From the NCBI GenBank assembly GCA_001599715.1, contig BCHU01000001.1, positions 124,001 to 188,000 on the forward strand: a stretch of DNA of 64,000 nucleotides, given 5' to 3'. Each line of letters opens with the position of its first letter. The first letter of the stretch is position 1. The translations under genes and the position numbers were made by a program. The notes below the pieces were generated by a model. That model was given only the letters and a program-made list of their open reading frames with translations, had not been told where the DNA came from and did no database searches. This document shows, piece by piece, positions 1 to 10,934 of the stretch. The DNA comes from Phaeotremella fagi. Its lineage: Eukaryota; Basidiomycota; Tremellomycetes; Tremellales; Phaeotremellaceae.

Positions 1-3000
1 GGATCCTTCAGTTATCAAAGAGCGCTAAAAGGGATGTCAGTTGTATTTCGAATTCAATATGGATAGAACCTACAGTGAACTCTCCCTTGTCTGAGAAGAT
101 CTTCATACATCGACCGATGTTTTCAACTTCATGGACAACAGCAGATCGACATGTTCGTTCAACAATATCAACCAACAGTAGTTTTTGGGCACTTCCAGGG
201 AACTGAATTCAAGCGTTAGCAACCAGTCCAATCGTTTCCGTAAAATCAACTACTAACCTGAAGATCGAACTGGGCAGATTTACCACCATGAACATCAAAG
301 CTGAAACTAGTAGCGAATTTACTAGCAGCTTTGAAAGCTTCAGCCAAAAGGTCAGCTTTAGCTTCAGCCTGAGCTTTGTCCAAAGGATCAATATCCCCAT
401 CTTCATCCTCGTCCTCTTCCATTTGTTTCTCAACGTAATCCTCCAAATCAGCCGCACCACCTTCATCATCTGAATCATCACCCCCATATTCATGTTGCGT
501 AGCTTGAGCCTTTCTCTTCAACTCATAAGAATCCTCATCGTCGTTATCCAGTTCATCGTCTCTTCCTCTTCTTACGACCTTTCCATCATCTTCTTCACCA
601 TTGTCCTCACCACCGTCAACTTCACCACGGACTTTCAAGCCTTTACCGATACCGCTCAAATCTTGTTCGTGACTCTTTTGAGCGGCTCTGATTTCAGCTA
701 CGATTTCTTTCTTCAATTTAGCCGCGAAGTTGAATGCTAGACTTTCGTGTAGTTGTTCAGTTGTGATCTGGTATTCGGAGGTGTATTCTTCAGGTGGATA
801 GAAATCGATGAGAACAGTGTAATTCCTTAAACGGGAATTTCCAGCTTCAGCCGTCTTTCCACTTAATCTCTCAGTGACTGTTACACGTTCAACGACTTGA
901 GATAAAGTAAGCTTCGAAACTTGTTTGACGAATGATTCAATGGTATCGTCGGGTATCGATTCTCGAAGAGGAAGCTTCATGGTAGGAGTCATCGGTTTTG
1001 CGGAAGCTGTCATGACAATTTCACGAAGACGGGGAATACCAAGAGTGACGTTTGCGGCACCGTGACCTAGAGCGTGTTAGCAAGTATTGATGCTTTCAGT
1101 CGTTGGATACTCACCAGCCAAATGGAAAGTGTTCAACGTCATCTGTGTGGAAGGTTCACCAACACTACATGAATCATCAGCTGAGCACTTCAAAAAAATG
1201 GATGATTACTTACCCCTGAGAAGCCAGCAAACCAACAGCTTCACCTGGTTCGACCAAACTCCTCATATACATAGTTCTAGCCAATTGCAAGAATCCCTTC
1301 TCCCCAACACGTTCTGAACAATAAGGACTTGGCGTCTTAACACCCTTCTTCGAAGAAATCAAACCCTGAGGGTTGTTTGAAGTGTAATCGTTCAATTGTT
1401 TAGCGAACGCTTCAGACATTGAACCGAAATATCTCGAAGGTGAATAGATCGATAAAGCTGGATCGTATTTATGAGGTTTCTTCAAAGCTTTCTTCATGTG
1501 ATCATACGCTTCGTCCATTTCAACTTTTCCCTCCAGATCGGTTGGTCGATATTTGTTAACTAATGATACATGATTTCTAGCTGAGAATTCGAATTTGGAA
1601 AGATGTTTTTGTTTGGTTACGTCAAGCGAATCTTCCCCATACATGAACTGTAAGATACTTTGATCAGAATCTCTAACCGTGTGATCGTAGTGTACACGAA
1701 CACCTTCAAGATGTTTGATAAGACAACGTTGCAAGTAACCGGAACGTGAAGTCTTGACGGCAGTATCGATTAAACCTTCTCTACCTGCCATACAATGGAA
1801 ATAATATTCTTGAGGTCTGATACCAGTCAAGAATCTGTTGGCTACATAACCACCAGCTCTGGCAGCTGTATCGAATGGTTTGAACGAAGGTAACGTCTTC
1901 CCAGAAACCATCGTCGGTACACGACGACCTTCCAAAGCTTGTTGACCAAGAAGTGTGGAAATTTGTGTAGCATTGACTTTGGATCCTTTGGCACCAGATA
2001 TAGTCATGGTCTGCATATTATTGTCTGGGAAGGGTTTGACCAAATGATTTGGAATAACGTCGTTGTTGATTTTCGATGTTGTCTTGTTGAAAGCTGATTG
2101 CATGACAGCATCAAGACCAGCCATGAGATTGTCGTCTCGAAGAATTTCTTCTAATCTGATAGCGAGATTTCGAGCGGTCTCTGGATCCTCGATCTTGGAA
2201 CCCTCCGGTAGACCAACGTATTTCATCGCAGCAACAGCGCCGTCTCCACTAGCCTTTTCTAAAATCTCTTTTCTGAGGCGTTCACCTTCAGCGGTCAAAA
2301 TCAAATCGTCCATACGACAGGTGAAAGCTCGATGTTGGAGGTATTTGGTAAGTAATCTGGAGAGCACACCAAGTAGTTTTCCTGCCGTGGGAGCACCGTA
2401 GAGTTGATGAACGGAATGAACGAGACCATACGCCGATGCTCCGTATTGTGATTTATCAAGAACACCGCAGATCAAATGACCGTCGAGGAAAATAACATTT
2501 TCTTCGGACATATCTGGGTCGTCTGAAGGATCTCTTCCCCATAGCTTGTTCTGAATTTTGTTCTTGGAGGTAAGATTAAGTCCTCGTGCGTTAGAGGGAG
2601 TAAGATTCGTCAATATCGTCGACATCTGTGAAAGTCAGGACACGCTCTTCCAAGGTCACGATTCCACTCACGATCTGTTTCCCCGTCCACATAGGTCTAG
2701 GCTTGATAATGGCAGGAGGCAATGTAATGATCCTTCCTCCACCACTGTAAGCACCTTCAGTTCTCAAAGCCCCATAAATCAATTGGAAATATTCCTCTCG
2801 GGTGAAAAACGTCGATTTGTTACACATCCAAACACCAGCGACTACATGATCTTGAATCAAACCACGTAAAGGGTTACCGGAAGTAGGTACCAAATATTGA
2901 TTATCGGTGTTAGCGATCATTTGAGCTTCAGCTCTAGCGACCTCGTTTTGTGGGAAATGGATGTTCATCTCGTCACCATCGAAATCGGCGTTGTAAGAGT

Positions 3001-5247
3001 TACAATTGGCGTAATGCATTCGAATTGTCTTCTCCCCTAGCAAGACTTTGACACGATGTGCCATCATACTGGGTTTATGAAGAGTTGGTTGACGATTGAG
3101 GATTACGACATCGCCATCTCGAAGATGTCTGTAGACTTTTTTGTTGATTGCTGGTGGACCTGAGCTCGATGAAGCATAAGCATCATTTTGAGGGGTCAAT
3201 AACTGATTGGCAATAGCAGTACGTTGTTCCAAAGTCGTGCGATCCTATTACTATGTCAGTTATGCCCCCAAGGTTGAAAAGACTACAACTCACCAACGAT
3301 ATCTGCGTACCATCCTCGTTTTGAACTAACGAAGCACCAGGGTGAACTTTTGGACCGTTAATGACCAATTGTCTCATCTCATGAACATTCTGTTGAGTAA
3401 CTGGTTCTGGATACGTCAATTTCTTGGCGAAGACGGGTGGAATACCAATTTCATTCGTTTCGATGTTGATATCAGGAGAGATGACTGATCGAGCAGCGTA
3501 ATTGACACGTTTACCCATCATATGTTTTCGGAATAAACCCTCTTTTTTCTCCAGAACTTGTTTCACACCTTGAGGAGGTAATTTACCTTGTCTCATGATT
3601 GTTGGGTTTTTGGTAGAATCCATAAAACTGTTGACGTCGTGTTGGATTTTGATAAGAGCTTCAAGTAAAAGACCGAAAGTACGTGATCCTTCCGCTTTGG
3701 CTATGGCGTCCAACACAACCTCTCCCCGTTCTGCTCTTGCTTGATCGATAAGTCGCTGATTCAGAATTTGTATCCTTTCACAGGTTGAGATGACAGCTGA
3801 GAGAAGTGAATTTTGACTGTTTTCGAATAGATCGTCGCCCATCTTTGCGGCGGGTCTGAATCGAGTTGGTGGAACTGGAATAACGTCCATGAAGAACATG
3901 TCGGCTAAAACTGGGGTTGTCGATAACGAATGATGTGATTTGGCAGATGGAGCACCATGTCTTCCGTAGAGTAATGAGCAGATTTCAGGTTCTTTGTTGA
4001 AAACCAGTCGTAGATGTTCTCGAACTTCAGCTGGTGGTACCACACGTTCGTTACGACCTCTGACACCTTTGACAACACCACTGGCACTCTTTGCTGGTCC
4101 AGTCATATCGATCCCTTCATCCACATCATCACCTTGCTCCTCATCCGATAAAACTTCATCGCTGTTGTAATCATCCTCTTCCATCTCGTTATCCTCCCCA
4201 GCTTCAGATCCACTACTACCAGATGCACTACCGGCTTCGTAGCCTTCGTCAATGTCTTCAGCTGTCTTGGCTTTCTTGATCTTCTTGATGATAGCTTTAC
4301 CACTGCCTAAAACAGCTGGTCGTCGGAGACCATTGGTGGCATTGGCAAGTTTGTGTTTAGATGACAAGTCGTATTCGATGATCTTGATTGATTTCTCTTT
4401 ACGGAATGTGTAGGCGTGACTAGAAATTGTCAGTTGAAAGGTGACTCAAGATGAAGCAAGCTCAACTTACGCAGTACATTTGGTACATTTACCCCAATTC
4501 TTCTTTCCAAATTCGTGCAACACCCTCTTACGCTCTTCATAAACCAAACCATCCTTATATTCATCTTTCACACCTCCACGTTTCTTAGCGATCTTCAGCT
4601 GATATTTAACATATTCTTCCATTCTAACAACAAACTCCGCTGCTGATTCTGCTGGTACAGCTGAGGCTATAGCGTTTTCATCAGGCTCCTCTCCGTCGGC
4701 TGTCGCTGGTAATGCGTGATCTGGTAAGGTAGGATGTAGATTGGCAACATAGTGTGCTTCCTCCAGTAGACCAGCGTCGAGAAGACGTATACGGGCGATG
4801 TATTTACGGAGCTACATCTAGTTAGTGTTGCGCTTGTAATGAATGATTTGAAACTCACGATCATTTCTGGCATTTTGAAATGATGACAATATAGACACAC
4901 CGACCGCAGAAGTTGATAACATTGGTTCATGAACAGCGGGTGGTAGACAGGTGTAGGAAGTTCGATGTGACCATAATGACCAGGACAAGCGAAGTAAGAT
5001 AAATGACAGGTCTCACAGCTACGCAAATTAGCGTCATCCATTGAAAACTAGTAATGACTTACACATCTCTAGGTCCCATAGGTCCTAATTTTGGATCATA
5101 CAAACCACCACGAGTAGGTAAGTTCAAATTGTCTAACAAGATGGCGTTGTCGATTTTCTTGACTGATATTGATCGAACATCTTCAGTCGAGAGGAAAGAG
5201 AATGAAAGTGAGGTAACCTCGGTGTGAAGTGAGTGGGAGATATCCAT
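1..5247 (-). CDS. RPA190: DNA-directed RNA polymerase I largest subunit (partial at 3' end)
   Basis: Catalytic largest subunit of RNA polymerase I, which transcribes the 35S rRNA precursor in the nucleolus. The N-terminus (5247-5060) carries the clamp segment ending in LGPMGPRD. A zinc-binding C-x2-C...CPGHYGHIEL segment follows at about 5000. The catalytic Mg-binding NADFDGDEMN loop lies at about 2975-3005. Bridge helix/trigger-loop sequence (AGREGLIDTAVKTSRSGYLQ) lies near 1740-1800. The acidic runs at 4100-4260 and 400-600 match the long acidic insertions known for Pol I rather than Pol II or III. At least seven introns interrupt the gene. In the last visible segment, an intron ending CTGAC..TTTTAG at about 34 is followed by a SLITEG segment that runs off the window, so the extreme C-terminus is missing. 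The start is the first ATG, in a normal context and facing a divergent gene. Confidence 0.96.
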
Positions 5248-5674
5248 TTTTCAAGTGGATTTTTGGGGTTGGTGGGTGGAAGTGATGATTGGACAGTCGG
5301 TGGAGAGGATACCGTGTCTTTTTTAACGGCTATAACGACTTGAACCCTCTCCTGTTGATGATATTTTGATAAAAAAGATTCAAGAAATTTAAGAACTCAA
5401 CTTTTGAACATTTACAACTCTAACGGAAGCAAAATTTCACAGAGAGAAATTAAATGTTTACGTAAACTTAAAAAGCCGGTTCGATGATCAACACAACCGG
5501 AAATCAAATCTCATCAATTTACTCTCATTTTCTTATTAACTTTCCTCTCTTTTAGGTTGGAATAAACGGTTTTGAGAGACTGAAGAAGGACTATAACTGC
5601 TGTATCTGACTACCACAGTGTCTTAGACGGTAGGAGCATCGTAAATCGATCGAAAACCGAAGTGTCAAGCACAA
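5248..5674. promoter_or_regulatory. Divergent promoter RPA190 / acyl-CoA-binding gene
   Basis: A 427-bp gap lies between two divergent start codons, so both promoters must lie here. It is AT-rich on the RPA190 side. I recognise no specific factor site. Confidence 0.5.
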
Positions 5675-7353
5675 ATGTCGGGCGATGTTGACGCGTGAGT
5701 TGAGGAGAAAGAGGCAGGAGTTTGACATTCAACTGACGAAACTTTATAGTCAATTTCATCGCGCTGTGGATATAGTGCAGAGGTCAGCTTCGTCTTTGAT
5801 TGTACAAGTCGCTTAGCTGACTTCATTCCGTAGCTTACCCAAAGGGGGTCCAGTACAGACAAGCTATGAAGAAAAGCTATGGCTTTATTCATTGTACAAA
5901 CAAGGTAGGTTAGAGATTGGTGAGGTGAAGATCGATCTAACCTTCCCCTAGGTACCGAAGGGGATATCACTGTCTCTCGACCTGGGATGCTGGACATGCT
6001 GGGACGTGCCAAGTGGTGAGTTCTAGCATCAACCGCTCGGACATGCGGCTCATCATCGATCAGGGATTCTTGGAATAAACAAAGAGGTGTGGAAAAGGGT
6101 GAAGCAAAGAGATTATACGTGAACGCGTTACTGAAAGTGAGCTAGACAACTCTTTTTTTACATTACTTTGAAGCTGACACTGGACAGATATTACGACGGT
6201 TTTCTGGTCGAACCTCGACTGCCAAATATATTGAGGAGCTAGAAGCTTTTCAACCTCCCAATGCCGTCATTGGTAAGTGTACATTTCACCAATCAGGCTG
6301 ACGGTTGCGACAGATCGTCCAAGCTCACCTACATCGTCCTCGTCCTCGTATCACTCATCCCAGGCATCGCCACCTCCTCAACCAGAACTTAACCTCTTTT
6401 CGCCTCCTGACCCTTCACTTCCTGCACCAGATGTTGCACCCGATATCGTACCACCTTCAGCTCTCTCATCGTCTCACAGATCCTTACTCAATCTGGCACA
6501 CTCATCGACACATGAGTCCAGTATACCCGGGTTAGGCCTTCCTCACCACGGTTCTAGTCTTCCTGCATCGTCCAGACCTCAATCCGTCACAGGATGGGGA
6601 CAACATGAAAGTGCAGGATTGTATCGTACAGGGAGTCGCAAAGATTCTGTACATTCGTTCCGAAGAAATCCTCCACCAAGAGGAATAGCTGGACCATCGA
6701 CTCCGTCCATTTTAGGTCTGGTAGCTGAACAATCTGGATCACGACCAATATCTCGACCTTACACTCCTGAACCGCCAATCACTCGTGATTTCGGAATACC
6801 ACTGCCAATACCTCCTGGAGTTTATACACCAGATATGAATTTACTTCAAGGATCACCTTATCTAGGTATACACCACCCTACCCCAACATATCCATCTCGA
6901 CCCCCAGCTCCAGGATCAACATCAACCTTCACCTCAGCGCCTATAAATGTTCCATACGCCCTTCAACAAATCCAAACATCATTATCAGCTTTACACGAAA
7001 GACTATCCACATTAGAAAGGACTCAGGCGATAATCCTACGAAGAGATCGAAGGAATAGTGGATGGAGTACGTTCTGGACTAGCAGTGAAGAAAGGGAAAT
7101 TGATGAGTTGGAGGAAGAACGGGTTGGGAATTGGCAGAAAACTGATACAGCAACCACATCGAGGCGAAAGAAGGGTGGATTAACGATTCGTACGATTTGG
7201 GCTTTGTTGGGAGCGGTCAGACGAGCTACTGTAGATCTGGGTGTGGGGCTATTGATCCTTTATGTTGGGGTTTTGGTCGTTAATGGTGGTTGGAGAAGGG
7301 GTTTGGTTAGTTTTAGAAAAGTGAGGGAGAGGCTTAGGGGTTTGTTAGGTTAA
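5675..7353 (+). CDS. Tail-anchored acyl-CoA-binding domain protein (ACBD5/Atg37-like)
   Basis: Six exons: 5675-5693, a second ending near 5793, one from 5834, one from 5952, one from 6064 and 6188-6277, then the long exon from 6314. The spliced N-terminus is a classic acyl-CoA-binding domain: QFHRAVDIVQSLPKGGP, then EEKLWLYSLYKQGTEGD, RPGMLDMLGRAKWDSWN and a RLYVNALLKIL helix. A long Ser/Pro-rich linker follows, then a short coiled coil (about 6960-7030, LQQIQTSLSALHERLSTLE) and a C-terminal hydrophobic segment (about 7230-7290). This order of ACB domain, linker, coiled coil and tail anchor is that of animal ACBD5 and fungal Atg37, peroxisomal membrane proteins for very-long-chain acyl-CoA handling and pexophagy. 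Peroxisomal location is inference. Other tail-anchored ACBPs are possible. Confidence 0.85.
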
Positions 7354-7595
7354 CTTCGTGTTCAAAAGTTTGGTTGTAAAGTATATTAATCTACCACGAT
7401 GAGATGAGCTCTGGGTAATTGAGTATGAGTACAGAGAGATTAATGTCACATCAACTTGAACTGGGTAACAATATCGAATTTTCATCCACGAGCTTATACA
7501 ATAATACAATGCTACGTATATCTATGAACAATCCCTTATATTCTGTACAACATCGTCCTGATATCGGAGAACCTGGCACGAAACAAAGACCAACA

Positions 7596-8164
7596 CTACA
7601 CCTTCTCGATAGACAATCGAGCGCCAATATCGCATCCACTAACTTCAGCTATCTTCCCCGATTGACAGCTTTCATCAGCACTCGAACATGTTTCAATCAC
7701 ACTATCCTTTCTCAGCATAAAATCGATCAAACGACTTTTGATTGTGGGATTGATATCACATTGGAAGGATGAATCGATGGGAGGAAGAAGAATGAATGAC
7801 AACTTGAACTTGTGTTTTGAACTGACGTTTTGAGATGAATTTGGTGTGTAGTCGAATTCCTTAATATAGAAAGATTGACAACTTCGGTAATGGTGGTTTG
7901 GAAAGTGCCTTCAGAATCCAGTTCAAAACCTGTCGTACCATCAAAGGATTGAATCTCATCGATCATATTTTCTAGCGCAGGTAAGAAAGTTCGAGTATAT
8001 TGGTTGTTCAAATCATGTTCTGCAGTTTCTTGCTCATCACTAAAATCGTTTATTCTTGCTGAAGCTAGATGTCTGAGAATGGTGAGACTTGCCTTGTCGA
8101 GATTGAGCTCGTCCAGTTTCTGATTGAGAACTTCGCAGATACCTTGTCTACTTGATTGATCCAT
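7596..8164 (-). pseudogene. Small alpha/beta family member, apparently frameshifted
   Basis: The first reading frame starts at ATG 8164 (MDQSSRQGICEV; an in-frame ATG also exists at 8212). It gives a helix, then MIDEIQSFDGTTGFELD and TTITEVVN. The frame then closes, but similarity to the neighbouring paralogues continues in the -1 frame: SFYIKEFDY aligns with SFQSQTFKH of the gene at 8727, and CDINPTIKSRLIDFM aligns with CDFDHSVRKQIIEHL. That frame ends at 7596 with ARLSIEKV, like the final strand of the paralogues. The frame change lies between about 7910 and 7860. A 74-nt intron (GTTGTC...ACACAAG) could also join the frames but has a poor donor and would remove the segment that aligns. Function unknown. 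Confidence 0.6.
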
Positions 8165-8349
8165 GGTGGCCTTGATATTCGTGGTCAATATTTGCTTCAT
8201 GAAATACTTCATATAGGTGTTTACTCACTACACTTTTTTCATGCTATTTTCGTTTGCAAGGAATCAAGGTGGCAGTTTGGATTTGAAGCTGTTTGTGACG
8301 AAGGGAAGACGAGAGACAGAAAATCTTTTCTTTGCACAGGATGATATTT

Positions 8350-8424
8350 GGGGACAATGAAATTTGAAAGAAGACACTGATCAATGGTGGGTGATGAAAG
8401 GATTCATTTTACTCATTTGACTTG
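8350..8424 (-). promoter_or_regulatory. Conserved upstream block E of the small alpha/beta family
   Basis: Block upstream of the 8164 start, sharing GAAATTTGAAAGAAGACAC and TGAAAGGAT with block D at 9698-9770 (my estimate by eye about 80 percent identity). Its last part resembles the AAAGGAT core of blocks A-C. It lies about 190-260 bp before the start codon, as in the paralogues. Confidence 0.5.
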
Positions 8425-8726
8425 ACATTCTCCACAATGAATATTGGATTGGTGATCACCGGAGTTGCTGTAACCCAACGCGTGTACAAGCACTGTAGTA
8501 GTGCAAGGTACAAAGAGTCTTCTCACATTGTGACACAGTTCGGCTCACTTTTGCTTATAGTGTAAGTAAAGTGTTGGGGAAAACAATCAGAAGTAAGGGG
8601 GCTCGTTTTTGAATCCCCGCTTGAGAAGCATTTGCCTTTCAACTTTTTCATGAAATTTCCATGTTCTTCTCCTTTTAGTCTACACAACTAACACCATACC
8701 TGCAAAACGACCCTCAAAATTTCTCG
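8425..8726. other. Intergenic, duplicated flank
   Basis: No coding signal. The stretch from about 8530 to 8720 resembles 9845-10040 (for example CATGTTCTTCTCCT followed by CTACA and ACTAACAC), so the 3' flanks of the neighbouring genes were duplicated with them. Confidence 0.5.
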
Positions 8727-9557
8727 TTAATATCGAAAACCTCGATGCTCCTCCAAGTCAAGACTAAACCGTAAATGATTACTGAAACATAAACCGTCTT
8801 CGCTCATAAAAGTTATATTTCTTAACCAGTCATACATTCTGGGTTTCTCAAGGATCTCTTCCGTGGCTTCTTGACGGGTTAGGTGCTCGATGATTTGTTT
8901 TCTCACTGAATGATCGAAGTCGCATGAGATCGTACCGTAGTAGTCGCTAGATGGACATCCTTCATAGCCTTCGTATTCGAAATTCACAGTGAGGCCGTAA
9001 GGGGAAGAACTTGGTAGTCGTCGGTGTTTAAATGTTTGTGACTGGAACGATAGTCTACTGACAAAATGTCTACCTGTAAATTGATTTGGGTGTAGACGTT
9101 GGAAGGTGAGTTTATCATTCTGACTCGCGATCGTATCGATGAGACCTCTGATAGTTGATGCTAAAGCTTGGTCTAGATTGTCTTCGATGTCTTGGTCGTT
9201 GGGGTGAGCATCGGGAGTAAGACTTTCGAAAAGTGGGATCTTATTCTCTTCCTTGATATCGCTCGTTGGGATGAAAGTCGGAAGACTGGCGTGAGGAGGG
9301 AACCTCTCTTTATCTTCCTCCTTGATCTCGGTCGTTTTGAGTACAGTTAGAAGACTTTCGAGAGGAGTGAAGCTCGTGTTATCTTCTTCCTTCTTGATAT
9401 CGCTCGTTGTGCTGAAAGTGGAAAGACTGGCGAGGGGAGTGAAGCTCTTTTTATCCTCCTCCTCCTCCTCCTTGATGTTGCTCTTTGGGATGAATGCTGG
9501 AATACTCTGGAGAGGAGTGAGGCTCTTGTCATCATCCTCATCCTTGATGTTGCCCAT
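8727..9557 (-). CDS. Small alpha/beta family protein with five tandem IKxE repeats
   Basis: Unrecognised protein of about 276 residues. I start it at MGNIKDED (9557) because the next paralogue begins MSNVKPED at the matching place and the sequence just upstream (GGTTCTGGTTCTGG) is conserved as non-coding. Further in-frame ATGs exist upstream to 9809. The first half is five tandem units of about 23-26 residues, each opening I-K-x-E and mostly followed by a ...TPLxSL core. The second half is the family domain: helix (STIRGLIDTI), DKLTF strand, SFQSQTFKHRRL, YGLTVNFEY, an amphipathic helix SVRKQIIEHL, and a final strand LRFSLDLEE. There is no signal peptide or membrane segment with this start. 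The tandem neighbours are paralogues. Single exon. Confidence 0.65.
   Translation of the reverse strand: MGNIKDEDDDKSLTPLQSIPAFIPKSNIKEEEEEDKKSFTPLASLSTFSTTSDIKKEEDNTSFTPLESLLTVLKTTEIKEEDKERFPPHASLPTFIPTSDIKEENKIPLFESLTPDAHPNDQDIEDNLDQALASTIRGLIDTIASQNDKLTFQRLHPNQFTGRHFVSRLSFQSQTFKHRRLPSSSPYGLTVNFEYEGYEGCPSSDYYGTISCDFDHSVRKQIIEHLTRQEATEEILEKPRMYDWLRNITFMSEDGLCFSNHLRFSLDLEEHRGFRY
9215..9549 (-). repeat. Five in-frame tandem repeats (about 70-78 bp each)
   Basis: Repeat units begin IKDEDDDKSLTPL, IKEEEEEDKKSFTPL, IKKEEDNTSFTPL, IKEEDKERFPPHASL and IKEENKIPLFESL. Unit lengths are 24, 26, 24 and 23 residues, and the last unit is partial. The paralogue at 10043-10600 has one such unit (VKPEDNKSLTPV), so copy number grew in this gene. 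Confidence 0.85.
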
Positions 9558-10042
9558 TGTGATTAAAGTTGGTTCTGGTTCTGGTTGAATAAAAATTTGA
9601 CGTTGGTGGCAAATGTGAATTGAGTTGGGGAGGCGGTGGATGTAATGAACAGAAGAGTGAGTGAGAGAATGATTTCTCTTTGTATGGCGTACTGTATGGG
9701 GACTTCGAAATTTGAAAGAAGACACCGAACAACGGTGGGTACTGAAAGGATCCAATTCCATGTCTAGTTGACTGTCTATACAAAGGATAATCGGGTTGTT
9801 GATATACATCTAGACGAGCAGGAAACACAGACGCTTCTCTGGTTGTGAGACAATTTGGCACAGTTTGGCTTATATGTATACGTACAGTATATTGCCACGA
9901 CAACGTTGGCACTAACGATCAAAAAGATCCCTGCTCGAGGTTCATACGACTGTTGGTTACCATCAACTTTGCATGTTCTTCTCCTATGTATTTGTCTACA
10001 TATACTAACACTAAGCCCTTTAAAATCCATCCTCCTCATTTC
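9558..10042. other. Intergenic between tandem paralogues, with block D
   Basis: Holds the promoter of the gene at 8727 (block D) and the 3' flank of the gene at 10043. No convincing coding region. Confidence 0.5.
9698..9770 (-). promoter_or_regulatory. Conserved upstream block D of the small alpha/beta family
   Basis: Matches block E (8350-8424) nearly base for base at GAAATTTGAAAGAAGACAC and at the GAAAGGAT motif. It sits about 140-215 bp upstream of the 9557 start. Confidence 0.5.
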
Positions 10043-10600
10043 TCAATTATAACATCTTGATCTCTCCTCCAACTTGATCTCTACCAGCATCGGTTGATCG
10101 CTGAAACTGACACCATCTGCATTAATGATAGTGACATCCTTAAAAAGGGAAACGTTTGAACCACTCTGAATGATGTCTTCGAGATCTTTTGCACTGGTCA
10201 AGTAATCAGTGACTTGTTTTTGAAGTGAAGCATCGAAGTCGACTAAGAGCCTATGTTTGTAGTCGTGAAATTGACTTCCTGGAGAGCTGATGTGTTTGAA
10301 TCTCAACGCGAGATCATGATAGGAAGTACTTGGTAGTTGTTTGTGCTTGAATGCGTGAGAATGGAACGTGTCTACACTGACCCAATGGATATTATTATCC
10401 TCATCTGGGGGTTGAGATCGGAAGTTGATTTTGTTACGGTGAGCATCCCACGACCCAACCATTCTGATGAGATCTTTGATAGCTGGTGCAAAAGTTTGCT
10501 CTAGGTCGCCTTCGGTATCTTGGACGTTGGTGTGAGTATCGGAAGCAAGACTTTCGACAGGCGTGAGGCTCTTGTTGTCTTCTGGCTTGACATTGCTCAT
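10043..10600 (-). CDS. Small alpha/beta family protein, single IKxE-type unit
   Basis: Unrecognised protein of about 185 residues, starting MSNVKPED (10600). It has one N-terminal VKPE...TPVESL unit. The family domain follows: helix (FAPAIKDLIRMVGSW), NKINF strand, WVSVDTFHSHAFKHKQL, YHDLALRFKHI, helix SLQKQVTDYL, and last strand MLVEIKLEE. It is clearly paralogous to the protein at 8727. Its domain order (helix, K[LI]xF, aromatic strand, long strand, helix, final strand) also fits the pair at 29943 and 31233. No signal peptide, membrane segment or known domain. A cytosolic or nuclear location is inference from composition. Single exon. Confidence 0.7.
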   Translation of the reverse strand: MSNVKPEDNKSLTPVESLASDTHTNVQDTEGDLEQTFAPAIKDLIRMVGSWDAHRNKINFRSQPPDEDNNIHWVSVDTFHSHAFKHKQLPSTSYHDLALRFKHISSPGSQFHDYKHRLLVDFDASLQKQVTDYLTSAKDLEDIIQSGSNVSLFKDVTIINADGVSFSDQPMLVEIKLEERSRCYN

Positions 10601-10934
10601 TGTGATTGAAGTCGGTTCTGGTTCTGGGTGTGTAAGGATTGATAATGCTGTGGGTGGCAAATGTGAATTGAATTGGAAGGGTGGATGTAAAGAACAGAAG
10701 AGTTAGAGACGAAATGACTTCTTTTATATCCTGTGCCCACTGAAATCAGAAGAAGACTGGGGACAAAAGAGATGAATCAAAGGATTTCACTGCAACTTTT
10801 CCACAGCATTCCATGGTATGAAAGGTTGGACCATGGACGATTTGATAGCATACAGTATCATTCAGAAGCTGTGACAACGAGAGTGACAGGCGGAATATAG
10901 GTACATAGCAGATATAGATACATAGCGTTGCTCT
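10601..10934. other. Intergenic with block A
   Basis: Promoter region of the gene at 10043, containing conserved block A. The rest, up to the 3' end of the MFS gene, shows nothing recognisable. Confidence 0.5.
10754..10829 (-). promoter_or_regulatory. Conserved upstream block A
   Basis: About 75 bp that align without large gaps to 30853-30928 and 31942-32017. Shared strings include ACAAAAGA, TCAAAGGAT, TTTTCCACA, ATTCCATGG and ATGAAAGG. It lies 155-230 bp upstream of the 10600 start. The matching blocks lie at about 205-285 bp in front of two paralogues 20 kb away. Confidence 0.7.

Noticed and set aside
209..740. Open frames on both strands overlapping the acidic C-terminal part of RPA190
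   Set aside because: They are shadows of a biased acidic coding region. The minus-strand frame fits the polymerase.
7419..7772. Plus-strand frame opposite the 3' end of the broken small-family gene
   Set aside because: The minus strand carries the paralogous signal; the plus frame has no recognisable features.
9776..10060. Overlapping open frames in the gap between small-family genes
   Set aside because: Frames on both strands are short and Cys/Tyr-rich without homology. The region matches the 3' flank of the neighbouring paralogue.
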